Positions 25,301-37,025 of a stretch of DNA of 64,000 nt are shown here, piece by piece. The stretch is taken from positions 10,112,938-10,176,937 of the forward strand of contig NC_089312.1 of NCBI RefSeq assembly GCF_036669915.1. Reading direction: 5' to 3'. The notes below the pieces were generated by a model that was given only the letters and a program-made list of their open reading frames with translations, had not been told where the DNA came from and searched no databases. Position 1 is the first letter of the stretch; every line of letters begins with the position of its first letter. Source of the DNA: Pocillopora verrucosa (lineage: Eukaryota; Cnidaria; Anthozoa; Scleractinia; Pocilloporidae). Position numbers and translations under genes: made by a program.

Positions 25301-26882
25301 AGTCTGTTGGATATTTGAGGTATGACTTCAGTTGTAATGCAATAGGACGAAGAAATGTTTTTTATTTAACAGAACAGCTTTCAGTGTTTTTTGTTAATCT
25401 TCTCGTAGGTGGAGTTTTTGTCTCACGTTAAATTCTTTAAACACACCGACGAACAACCGTTTTTTTAAAACCGGCTGAATATGCCTTGAGCGAGTCTTAG
25501 CCTTTCTCCCAAATGAGGAGAGTACATTATCAAAGTGAGGGCTATAATTTTACCCATTAGTTTAAGGCGAGCTAAGGCGGTAGACTAGAGAAACTTGGGT
25601 TGAACCCGAGGAGATCAGGATGAATGTTCATTGTAGCGTGATGGTGGATGGAATGAAAAACAGCGACGGGATGCGGGATTGGAAGAGTCTATTTCGGAAC
25701 CTCGTTTTTCTTGCATGAGTTCGAGTGTATGTTCTTGTGGCAGCAGGTGATTCTTTTTATTTGCCTTAGAGATCAGATAATACATAATACCCTGCCTGTG
25801 TAGTTCTTTGAAGTGTTCATGACAATAATTTTTTGCGTTTTTTGGTTGATTGCGGTAATTTGGTTGATTGCTGTAATTTGAAATAATCGACCTTAGCGCC
25901 TACCGCTCCCTGAAGTAACGGGAGTAACGAATGAAGCGGCTCAGCATTATTCGTGCAAGAGGCGCGCGTTAGTTCACTCGCCTTACAATTTTTATGTTAA
26001 ACGAAATTCGTAATGATTTCGCAGTGAAAATGCATGTCGATCGAAATACAATCTGATTTCGACTTAAAACGATTACTTTATGCTGTGAGGAAACGAGTTG
26101 ACTCGCCAACTCGCAAAAGAGGCAGGGGACGATCTTGCAATGGGACGAAACCTTGATAAACCGCCACCGCCAACCGTTATCAAAACTTGTGTCACAGGAG
26201 TTTTGATGACACTAGTATCTCAGGTAGAACAGGCTACCCCAGATTTGCTAGTTGGAAACCGTACTTTGAACTTAAAATCGTGTGAGAATGAAGCAAGACT
26301 ATACAAGAACGAATTAAGAGAATCAACTAACTGTTATTTCTTCTTGAAGAATGAGCGTATTTACGTGTCTGCGTGTTTTTGCATTTTTTACAAGTACTGA
26401 GAAAGTGAAAAAATTTTAAAGAAGAATATGTCAAAACTATCATAATTTAGGAAATTCTTGCGCAAATTGGCCGGTTAACGTCAGGTACTGGAATAATTCT
26501 TAGTAATCATATTTCGAGTTAGATCTCACGCATTCATTTTGAGCTTCAAGGTCAAAGTTCAAAAGCTGCAAATGTGAAATTATCGATCTCAAATTGAAAT
26601 AAAACAAAAATATAGGCTGATTTTCAAGGCTAAAAGATGTATTACCCACTGATCATGACTAATCGAGGAATGATGAAGGCTGGAAGAGATGAATCCAGCA
26701 AAATTCTACAAAATATCGAAACATTCAAATAAATGAAGAGTAAAACTCTATAAACCCTGTTTCAAACTTTCCCAGAAAATTAGGACGAGTTGAGGCTCTT
26801 AAAAAATTATTCAAATTCAAAGTAAGAGAAAAAGAGGAGAAACGAAGTGTAACGAAATAAAGAACTGGCCTTTGGAGTAGTA

Positions 26883-26888
26883 TTTATT
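26883..26888 (-). terminator. Poly(A) signal for paralog C
   Basis: TTTATT on the plus strand (AATAAA on the minus strand) lies about 100 nt after the stop codon of the minus-strand membrane-protein gene. Confidence 0.5.
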
Positions 26889-26989
26889 TCAATTGTCACG
26901 AAAAAACATAATTTAAAAAGTTTGCAAACTTGTTTAACGCCTTCCGATATTTCACCAAATTGAGTGATTGGCGCGTAAGTCGGGTAAAC

Positions 26990-29900
26990 TTAAAAAAAGT
27001 GAAACAATAAACCTATCAGTCCAAAGAAAAAGGATAGCCAGGCCAATGAGGTGCTGAAGGTGATTCTACCGATTTTGAATCCACAACCACTGTCCTTAGC
27101 GTATGAAATGAAGAGAGCGATGTTTTGACGATCCCTGAATGGATGGCCATCCACGTTCCAGTTCGCAGATGTGGTGGAGTTGATTTTCTCGTACACTCCT
27201 TTAATGCAAAAGAAGAGTCTGTTAAGGTAAGCAATCTCTTTGCTGTCAATTACTTAGTCGAAATTACGGAACACATCTAACGTTGGAGCCATTTTGATTG
27301 TGTAAGTAGGGTGTGGATCAAGCTGAATATTAAAATACGAAACAGGCTTTTACAAACAGAATTCGTAAAATCCTTTATCTAAAAATTGTAACCTTCTTAA
27401 CAGCTTAGATAGCATAATTTCATCCGAACAACCAATTCCAAAGGTAAAATTTGATCATTTCAGATTCTTATTCACAGTGCTTGTCTGTTAAGAAAATTTC
27501 AAATAATTAGTTTTGATCGTTGTCTTGTGGCTTTCACGTCCTCAAAATTCCTGAAAATGAGCATACTTGCACATCTTCATTTTTCAAACATTTTGGGACT
27601 CGTAGAGTCGAATGTGTCATACATTAGGCAATTTTCGATTAGGTATCGAAAGAAATCTGGGATCTAATTGGTTTTTCTTTACTTTGCGCTATGATTGGTC
27701 TGTAAGACTTCCGCCACTCTCTCGACTTAGTCCTCCGTGTTTTCCCGCAGTTTGTTTGTTTTCACTCCGAGTTCTTATTGGCTACTTATGATATTTTCCT
27801 TTTTATTTGCTCGACCGTTTTGATTGCTTTCGTTTTTGTTTTACGACCCTCCATCGAAAAGCTCTCTGTCATAATAAACTTTCCCCTGCAGGGCGGCGCG
27901 GTTTACAATAAGAGTGAAAAGTGCAAAAGTATTCTTATGCATTTTAAAATAATTATCGTACTTCTGCACTTGCTTGTGATTCTTGCAGCGAAGATGCATG
28001 GAACAAGGAATAAATAGATATGGCAGACAAAGAATAAGCCAAGGTACACCAGGTTTATTATAGGAGTGCCATACTTGCTTCTGAAGAGTATTTCTTTAGA
28101 TATGTAAATTACAGACAGAACAACTCCTACTCCATAACTGACCCAGTGCACTACAAACCAGACACTGTAGGATGACACTGTGTTGAAAACAACTGTGCAG
28201 AGTCCCTGGTGTAATGTTATGATCTTGTCGAGGCTTCTATGTTGTTCTTCAATCTGTTCAATGTGCCTCAGCGTGTCCTCTGCATAAGTTCCTGAGAAAA
28301 ATTGAGAACAATTGCGATCATGAAGTGATTATAAAGATGCAAAAAGCACAAGGGTGGGGATGGTGATGATGACATGGAAGGCGATCATCACCGTGGTCAA
28401 GAAGGTTGTGGTGCTATTTTGAGCAGACGACGCGGGTGATGTTGGAAATGGTAGCGGTGATAGTGCTTTTCCTCCTTGAAACTGTTATGTGGTAGTGAAT
28501 TTTAAAATGCCAGCAATGATAATGTTGAAGCTGACGATAATAAGCAAATGTTGGATGTTGTTGAGCGTGATATCACGAATTATCATAACTGAGGTCTGAG
28601 TTTTGTGCTGAGGCTGAAGGCTGACGCAGATAACACAGACACGTGGCGCTTGTATATTAGGCAGACTTTGAATTCAACATAATAATGCAACATCTGCTGC
28701 AGATATTGGGTTATCACGTCAACTTCATCTGCCATTAAGCAATTATTGAATGAGGTAGAGTATGATATGATTAATAATCAACGCCGAGATCTGAGTTATC
28801 TGCCGAAGCCAAAGGTTGAGACTGATAACACTCATACGAGGTTTGATAATTCATGATATCATGCGAAAACCGGATTCAATAATTGTTTTACAATACATTT
28901 TTCAAACAATCTGCAGAAGAAAACACTACACAGGCGAGGGGCTTGGAAACTAGGAAGACTTTGAACACGAAATTAGTTTTGTGATAGGATAACTTGTTCT
29001 TGAAATTTCACACGTTATTGTATAACGACTGAATGCTTTCGACCAATCAGATTTTTCACAATAAATCTAATGTATAATAATAGGTTGTATTAGTAGTACA
29101 TGCAGTGGTGTAGGTGTATGGTTTATTGCAGCAATGAAAATGATGCTGTTGAAGTTACAAAGAGTATATAGTTCTGTTGGCACATTTAATATACTGGTGA
29201 TGGTCATAGTTTTGTGTTTAGGGTTCTGATACCTGCGGAGTTGATGGTGTCTCTGAAAGCAGTGAAAAAGGTGTGTCTGTAATGAAGTTAGATTAGCGTT
29301 TATGCCTCAGGTAGGCATTCCAGTGTATGTGGAAAGATATGAAACTTAAGATGGCGATAGCGATGACCCTGGTGACGAGAGCACCTATAGCCAGTGGTTT
29401 GTGAGGATGGTTATTGTGCTGGTAGTTCACGATATCGGTACTAATATCAAGTGTTGGAGGAGCTGATTAGTAAATAATTAGTAGAAGATGCTGGTGTAGG
29501 AAGTGGTTTCATTTAGTAGTCGTGGCAGTGCTGATGCAGATAAAGTGGTGATGGCTAAAAAAAATGGCTATGGTAAAGTTAGAAATGTTGGTGGCAATAG
29601 CCACTACAGCTGTGGTTCTTTTTAAACATGGCAGTGACTATGGAAGTTGAGGTGGGGATACTGTTGGTTCCAGCGTTTCATGTCAACGATTGGGATAGGC
29701 GAGGGGTAAATGTAGTGCTGTCTCCTTTGCCTAAGATGTGATAAGATTGGCTTGGTAATGATTATGATGATGATGTGATGAAAGTGATGTCCGTGATATA
29801 ATCCATGATGGGGATGATAATTGTGGCTTTGGTGGATATGTTTTTGCATATTGCTTATGTTGCTTAGGTTGATAATCTAAATATATATTTAGGAATTTAG

Positions 29901-31448
29901 AGTGAATCAAGATGTTCAGTAGTCTTGAGGCCAGGAATCTACAGATAAAAGTCTTAACCGCAAATAAATTGACTGAATGATATTTTGACTGTATAATGAG
30001 AACGAAAATAATGTGAACAGGAATTAAAGAGATCGTAGAAAAAAAAGCCTTATTAATTTGAGACTTTGACAGGATTTGAATTTTACGACCAGGTGCTGCT
30101 ATCAACTATCTTGAACGTCTATCATCTAGAAATTGACTGCTTGCCTGAAGGAAACCCAGAGTAAAGGGTAAAGAAAAAGAAAAAAACCGGGAGACTCCCC
30201 AGGCAGAGAGATGATGAAACTGGCGGAAAGATTGATCAATGAAAAAGAGCATCAACGTCAAAAAAAGAAAGTGATTAGCGGTGTCGTGACTGTTTTTTCT
30301 TTTTTGGAGTTGCGTGACTGATAACCTCATTTTGAAATTGTCAGCCTCGGTTCCAGTTACGTACCTCGTAAAAATATGTATCGGGGACGTTTTTTGGGAG
30401 AGCAGAAATTTTGAGTTGTGTTTTCCTTGTGATTTGAGGTTTCACTTTGTGAGGATTAAACCTTTAATTCAAAAACTAAAGCGAGTTATTTGGTGTCTCT
30501 GGAAACGGAAATTTGGTTCCCACAAGCGGTAAATTGTTTTTTTCTATCATTTGTCGGAGACTGGGCCCGAATGTAGTTGAGTTTTGATTGACACTGCACG
30601 CTTGTGTAGTCATACACGTCGCTTTTGAGGCAGTGCTTTTTTCCTAGAAAAGATGCGACAGAGAAATAAACGGTTGTGTTTATAGAAAGAAAACATGTGT
30701 TTATGACTTCGGGATACTAAACTTCCATTACCACGGAGGCATATTCCCGAAATCTTATTTTTTCAGAATATAACTTACCTACTGCAAAGGAACTAACGCC
30801 AAACACGTGACAAGTTGTTATTGCTGTCCACTGCGCGAAAAACTGGGCTCCTACTCCGGTGGCAAGAAAGGTGAAATAGGAATCTTTTGGCTGACTTATC
30901 CATATGATAGCGTAAAACACAGCCACCGAGCTTAGATACAACATTGTTATTGAAGTGAAAATAAGACGCAACCACCAGCAGTCCGTTCCTGTAAGGTCTT
31001 CCATCAATAAGTCAGACGGTGCGACCATAGCTGAGTTTTTTTGCTTTGCTACGATGAAACAACGGATAAAGAACAGGTAAGAAATCACTGCTGCCAATGA
31101 GCCTATCGTGTAAACAGCATTTGCCACACCACGATCATCCTTGTGATGAGAGGGCTTCTTAGAATCCGTTGAATTTTGTAAGAAACTGCAATCAAAACCG
31201 TGGCAACCTAACACGACATAGAAATCGTAAACAGCTTGATAAATACAAATTAGACCGACTAGTACTCGTGGGATGTAGTTCCAAGCCCGGTGACTCCATA
31301 ATCCAAGTGTACAGAAAGTGATTTTGACAATTTTCAATAAACATCGGTAGCATCCATTGACATCCTGCGGCTGTCTGTTACGCCGCAAGCCCAAATATGT
31401 TCGTTCATTTGGAAGAAGAGGCTGTTCTTCTCCCTCAGCTTCGGCCAT
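26990..31448 (-). CDS. Multi-pass membrane protein, paralog C (three exons, 402 aa)
   Basis: Exons are complement 30779-31448, 27962-28291 and 26990-27198; the sum is 1209 nt including the stop, with the same intron phases as paralog A. The start is the ATG of MAEAEGEEQPLLPNE; the frame is open further upstream, so a longer N-terminus cannot be excluded. The N-terminus carries an acidic EGEEQPLLP stretch that resembles a dileucine sorting signal. About eight hydrophobic segments follow. Shared with paralog A are GLWSHR.WNYIPR, a CHGFDC loop, TTCH.F.VSSF, LC..V.NTVS.Y.VWFV, CI.AARIT and the C-terminal GFKIGRI.F. The family is not recognised. The exon 2 donor (GAA/GTACGA) is not strong. Intron 1 holds a long low-complexity GAT/GTG-rich stretch. 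Paralog B is closest to this gene, whereas paralog D is closest to A. Confidence 0.8.
28330..29830. repeat. Low-complexity GAT/GGTG-rich stretch in intron 1 of paralog C
   Basis: The plus strand is rich in GATGATG, GGTGG and GTGATG words without a clean unit. The region 49600-50440 is rich in the complementary CATCAC/CACCA words. Open frames here are composition artefacts (histidine-rich on the minus strand). Confidence 0.6.
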
Positions 31449-32252
31449 GCTTATTGCTATGCTAAAATGAAATAAATGAGATGCTTCCTGAGACGTTAAC
31501 AAAATATGAAATGGAATTAATGGCGACACTTCTTCTGTATGTTTCCTTCGTTTACCTTCGGTTTCTAATTACGCAAACTCTAGAGCGCAGCAGACCGGAA
31601 AAACTCTTTTCCGAGAATGTTCCAAAGACTGATTTATGTCATTATTACATTTAGGGGTGCACTCACGTAACGCAATGATGTGACTTATGAATTAAAATCT
31701 AAGAACTTTTAATCGAATATATTTTCAAATTTACGGCACACTCTGAGTGTTTCTTCCGTGGTCAAGACCTTTCCGTCCTTCCTCTAGACTTTTATGTTGG
31801 TCTTTGGCTTCTGTTCAGGCTCCAAATAGAAGGAATACCATGTCACGTTGCGAAGACTAACTCTCATAATTAAATGTTCGTATGAACTTTTTCAATTATT
31901 TAGTTACTGAGATATTTGCAACAGCATTCGAATTCCAGACTTTGGCATTATACGATATAATTGTTCAGGTACGAAAACAAATTTTCAGCTACGTTGATGC
32001 AAACGTTACTTCGACAAGGACAAAACATTCATTCTGCTATAAAAAGTTGAGTTACCCTGAAAAAAGCTCATATGTTATGGAAACGGAAACCACGTCATGG
32101 ATCTGCGGCGTACTAAGATCAATTGTCAGGTTATAAAACTAATGCCGAAGGGATCCGAATAATTTCCAAATGTGATTCCCGCAGTCTGCGGTTAATAATG
32201 ATAAAGTTAAAAACGAACTAATTGTCAATGTAAGTTCAATAGCCTGTGATCT

Positions 32253-33055
32253 ATGATGGTGGAGGAGGAACATCTTGTGCAACGGGTTTATGAGGATCAG
32301 AACACTGAAGCAATGAGGCCGGCCGTTTAATGAGAACAAACGTATCTGTATTTTCGGCTTGGAAGAGAGCCACAGCTGATTAATACATCCACTCGAATCA
32401 TTTTGATGATTTTCAAATCTAGCTTTAATTCGCTTCGTTTGTGGAGCCATCGATGCAGGAAGTTCGTCCCCCATCCTCTTTTTGCTATACAGTCAAACCT
32501 GTATTAGGCGGTCACCCACAGGAAATGGCGGGGTGACCGCTTAAAACAGGTTGAGTCCTTATGCAGGTTCCAAAGAAAAAACGATCGAAACGCCACTTTA
32601 TGTCATAATTGACCACGTGGTGTAGAAACACTCGCTCAAAAATACTACTAACATTGATTAGATAAATATGGATTTAATTGATTGGTTGAAAGATAATTCT
32701 TAGTTTAATTTCAGTGGTTCCGCTTTGAGTGACCGCTCAGTACAGGTGGAAGATCAACAGGCCGTTGGGACTCAGTGAAGGGTGACCATGACCACTTAAT
32801 AGAGGAGACCGCCCAATAGAGGTGAAAATTAAAGTGATTAATGGGAAACAAATTCGGGACTTCGACAACTGACCGCCTAATACCGGGTGACCGCTTGATA
32901 CGGTGCCTCTTTATACAGGTTCCACTGTAATCTGTCCTGCTCAATTATCCTGCCGACTTTATTTTGACTTGAAATATCCTTGCTTCGACTGCACCTTCTA
33001 TGAAAAACACCCCAACCTTACACTACTGACGCTCACAGTCCGCATCTTGGAACAG
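32253..33055 (+). pseudogene. Membrane-protein paralog D, split by a transposon
   Basis: The ATG ATG at 32253 opens a match to exon 1 of paralog A (EEEHLVQRVYEDQN, EAMRPAV), then stops TAA TGA at about 32328. The frame continues to match (REPQLINTSTRIILMIFK, LRLWSHR, PHPLFAI) up to 32489. After a 438-bp element it resumes in frame at 32928 (VICPAQLS, YPCFDCTFYEKHPNL, LTLLT). Homology is lost by about 33055, before the third hydrophobic segment. The exon 1 donor and exons 2-3 are not found. Confidence 0.85.
32490..32927. mobile_element. Tigger/pogo-like non-autonomous element (438 bp)
   Basis: Its ends CAGTCAAACCTGTATTA and, reading inward from the other side, CAGTGGAACCTGTATAAA are inverted repeats flanked by TA on both sides (32488-32489, 32928-32929), the duplication of pogo/Tigger elements. 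Inside are repeated GTGACCGCTTAATA-like words typical of this group. No transposase frame is seen. It sits inside the coding homology of paralog D, which gives an independent check of its borders. Confidence 0.85.
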
Positions 33056-33689
33056 ATAATGTCGGCGGACAAATATCTTTTCATATTTTCTTTATATTTT
33101 TTTATATGTTACTACAAGATGATTGATTGCTAAGAAAATGACTCTACTTTATAAAAATTGATCCTGTACAGGAATTTCCTGGAAATAACCCTCCTTTGTA
33201 CTTTTATCCATTTAATAATCTCGTTTTTAGGCTAAATCCATGTTGAGCTCTCGATCAGGAAAAAATTTTTTAGTATTTAATTTAGCACGTTCGGCACCTC
33301 TTTTTCTTAGAGGTGACTTAAAGTATAAACACGTAGTAATTTTCATCTTCCGCACTGAATTTGTAATTAGATAACTTATGCGGCTAGCACGTAGCTCGTT
33401 TAGGGGCGGTACCTTGGATACGCCCCTTCTTCTCCGAATTTTGTGTTTATTCTGCTGTTATGCAACAGCCTTCAAGGACTATTTTCTCTTGAGATATCTT
33501 TTCAAGTATGATTTTAATTTTGTTACTAGGTTTATTATAAATTTTTTATTTTGTCAATCTTGTTTTTGTTTTGCCCAAACTTGACCGTAAGACCAAGAAA
33601 TTTAAGTTAGAAAGACATTTTGTAAAGTGTAAACATCGCGAAGGTATCTACTTAGTATGAGAACTCCGTTCTGCGTAGCTTAGCGTGAT

Positions 33690-33872
33690 TCGCACGTTAA
33701 GAGTAAAGGATGACGAAGGTTAGAGATTGACAGCTCAGAAAGTGTCACTTTTGTAAGCGGTGACCCTCACTTTCCTTGAGAGATCAGAGTTAGTCCCTGT
33801 TGTATTAACTTGAGTGAATAAAGAAAGAGACAACAAAATAGCGAGTGTTAGGAAATTATTTCTAACACACTT
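33690..33872 (+). mobile_element. Possible 3' end of a solo LTR
   Basis: An AATAAA near 33817 is followed by a short near-palindromic end (GTGTTAGGAAATTATTTCTAACAC, given here in parts: GTGTTAG, TTATTT, CTAACAC) of a kind seen at LTR borders. The 5' border was not located and no retroviral or gypsy-like coding sequence is visible, so this is tentative. Confidence 0.25.
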
Positions 33873-35050
33873 ATACCAGTCCAGTTTAATACAAAAGATT
33901 TATATGATGAAACACTTTTGTATGATTTGTACCTAGATTAACATACTTGAAATACACGAGCATGTATCATTTCGTGATGGCTATCATGATTTATAATCAA
34001 GCTATCACTCTCAAGCCTCCTGATGGGTTGTTTCATCAACGTGCTCAAACGCTCCAAGCAGCCAAGTGGTACCTCATACCAGTCCAGTGTAATACAATAT
34101 TTATAACACAGTATGAGTAAATAATTTTTGCACGAGTTGTACCTAGATTAACATGCCTGAAATACATAAGCATGTATCATTTTGTAATCGCCATCATGAT
34201 ATACAATCAAGCCAATGCACTTAAAATTCGTGATGGGTAGTTGATCAACATGCTCAAACGCTTATTATGAAAGTTTCCTTTTTCACGCAGGTGTTTGAAT
34301 TGAGCTTCTGTACGCGATGAGTAATATTCTTAAATAACTAAATGAACAAGATATCATGCATTATCTGATCTGTAAAGTAAATCGTGCAATTAATAACATA
34401 AACTCGAAATTGTGCAATGAGGAAAACGTCCAGCTAAAACAGCTTAAACTCCTCTAAGAGAACTAGCTCAACATTCAGTTCTGTCCCAAACGACTCGCAA
34501 AAGCCTCTCCAATAAACAGGTTCTATGATTAAATTCATATCTTTCCACTTTCTACTTTCTATTTTATTCTACATGTATCTTAACGAAGGAACTGACCAAC
34601 TTGTTAAGAGCCTACACTTATCAGGAAATAGTGTAGATAAAAAAATATCCTTAAATCTTACTTGACAAGTTAATTTTCAGTTTCTAGGGATATTTTTAAG
34701 ACATAAATCAATTAAGTAAAATTTATTTCACAAGATGTTAAATCAAGAGAACCTATAACAGTTTAGGTTACTGTTTAGTGATGTCCAACTTGCTACGGTA
34801 CAAATTATCAAGACTTGCTCAAATTTGGTAAATTGAAAATACAAGATGCATGGTAAATGTGAGAGAAGAAATCTCTCTTTATACGGTGAAGTAGTCCTGA
34901 TTAAAGGCTCTATCCTTCTATATCCTTTCTATTGCAAACAATTACCCAGTTTCGCCCCCAGATGCTAAATCTGAATTCGTTTGGCGATAATTTTAGCGGG
35001 CTTTAAAGTCTACAGGGCTGTGTAATAACTAACAGTATCGTCTTCATTTA
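33860..35050 (-). repeat. Inverted partner of 19.24-20.52 kb, with two tandem units
   Basis: The reverse complement carries the same blocks in the same order as 19240-20520: the ACAGGGCTGTGT block near 35012-35024, the ATCAGATAATGC block near 34360, AACACCTGCGTGAAAAAGG near 34290, and TTTGAGCATGTTGAT at about 34250, with a second TTTGAGCACGTTGATG unit near 34040. Copies differ by many substitutions, so the duplication is not recent. From 35550 to 37000 no gene is seen. Confidence 0.7.
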
Positions 35051-35229
35051 GAGTTTTGACCAGTTTTGGAAGAAGCGAGTGACTTTCAACAACTTAAGGG
35101 TCTTGATCGTTCTCTGCGTCTAACAAAGAAAAAAAGACAAACGTCAAAGTTGATTGTCTCCCTCTTTAAAACTCTTTCACAATTTCCCTGCAATAAAATA
35201 ATTAAGTCACTGATTAATAAAAAAAAATG

Positions 35230-35520
35230 TGATGATGAGTCATGCACCGTCTGAAACTCTTAATGAAATCGATTTTTACTCTAATTCTCTTATGGGTTAC
35301 CTTTTATAGTAACATATAATCTTGAAAACTAACTTTATCTTGTTCAACGGAGACGTCAGTAATCCAACCATTTCATGGCGAGTTGCCAGAGATGATATCA
35401 ATTCACTGTCATTATTAATGCAAGTTTGAAGCTTCAGTTTTCGTAAGTGTATTATGGTGTACGTACCTCCCTGGGTTGTGTCCCACAGAAAGAAAGGGAA
35501 CCTTCCCTATCACACTATCG
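35230..35520 (-). repeat. Inverted partner of 24.29-24.57 kb
   Basis: In reverse complement it shows CTCGCCATGAAATGGTTGG, GGTAACCCATAAGAG and CGGTGCATGA in the same order as the plus-strand copy at 24290-24570. Confidence 0.6.
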
Positions 35521-35758
35521 TCTATGCTTAAAGAAAACTAGTTCTCTTTGCTTTTAACACGATTTTCCCTACTTTAGAAATCTTTGATAAAACTTAAGGT
35601 CGCTCCACGTTCAAGGCAAAGTTTTCTTGATCCAAACGAGGCAAATCAAATGGTGCTGGTTCGATTATTTCAACGTCAAGTCCTCCTTGAAATTAATTAA
35701 GTAAATGAAAACATTATATAGTATACGCATACAAACACTTCTTTAACTATACAGACCT

Positions 35759-35797
35759 CATTGTGTGGCACCCCCTTAAGGGCTCTCTGCCACACAA
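35759..35797. other. Short hairpin
   Basis: TTGTGTGGCA and TGCCACACAA form a perfect 10-bp stem, and the enclosed CCCCCTTAAGGG continues the pairing. No gene is adjacent. It could be a MITE tip or a structured RNA; nothing else supports either. Confidence 0.4.
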
Positions 35798-37025
35798 AAA
35801 TTAGTTTTTAAAGAAAAAATTTTAAAATAATTATGGTAAATATAACAAAATAATGAAAAAGCAAAACTAGAAAATATTTTCCTTATTAAAAACAACTAGA
35901 ATTGATGGATCAACGAGAATTAATGTTCATCATTCTTCAATTTGTTCACTTCTTTAATTGGTCAACATTTCAAAATCCTTGATATGCTTCAAACTATGAA
36001 TATAATACTGAACGAAAGAAAGAAAACAAGCAAACGTTATATAAAAGATGGTCTGCCGGATAGATTGCGCGACCTAGCGAAGTCCTCGGTAAAACGAAAG
36101 ATACTCCACAGCCCGGCCAAAGTTACAGTAGAATGTATGGGAAAGAACCTCGTTATAACAAAATCCTTGTAGAATGAAAACAATCCAGAAGCCCCAACGT
36201 ATAATATACCCCGATATAACGAACAAATGTCAACACATGACAAAAGACAAATGCGAAACAGGCCAAAAAGAATCAAATCCTTCAATTCTGTATCAATAGA
36301 ACAACTACACAGTTAACAGCTCATTATAAATGCCGACACTAACACTATCGACACATCTACAGATCCGCTTTCAAGGCTTCTTTGTCTCTTATTAAATTTG
36401 TTCTATTAGCTTCTTTGATTCTGAAGGCTTCTTGTGGTAAAAGGTGTAACAGGCGGGAAATTCCAATCCAATACCATCGCTTTTCCTTTACAATAATCCC
36501 TACACTTCGTTTGAGACACACCTAAAGCGAAGCCTCGATTCGATTATTTTAAGTCCTTACAAGCGTTAAAACTTGACAGATCTTCGATATAACACTTACT
36601 CTTCAGCCTAAATCTAAAAAAAACGGCAGCAAAGGCAAATCGCACATAATACTGAAATGCGGAATCCAGCGACCAATGACATTGTTAGATAAGCGGCTCA
36701 CAGTAAACTGTACCAAAGACATCGAGTAAACCGTGTGAAACAAAAGTGCTACAAACGATTTCTTGTCACGAAATGCATTGTAACTTATATATTTAGCACC
36801 ATTTAACAAGTATATTCCACATTACCGTGTAGCTGTTCAGTAATAGATCACAGAAGAAGTAAAAATATTGTGAAATAAAATAGTCACACAGGAGTTGCAG
36901 GCGAGCGTGTCATTGTTTTTCAATCATTCCCGATCCTCTTTCACTACACTGGGCTTGCAGAACTTTTCTGGCGGGATAAAGACGAACATCACCTGTAATC
37001 TTTATGTTATAAATATATTGCTTAC

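Noticed and set aside
26098..26400. A 100-codon plus-strand frame beginning MTRQLAKEAGDD
   Set aside because: It starts reasonably but has no known motif, no neighbouring exons with fitting phases, and its C-terminal part looks random.
29622..30105. Histidine-rich proteins on the minus strand
   Set aside because: They come from low-complexity CAT/CAC composition within an intron of paralog C.
36037..36285. Remnant of another pogo-like element (ACCTCGTTATAAC and CCCCGATATAACGAAC words)
   Set aside because: The words recall such termini, but no paired inverted ends or TA duplication could be located.
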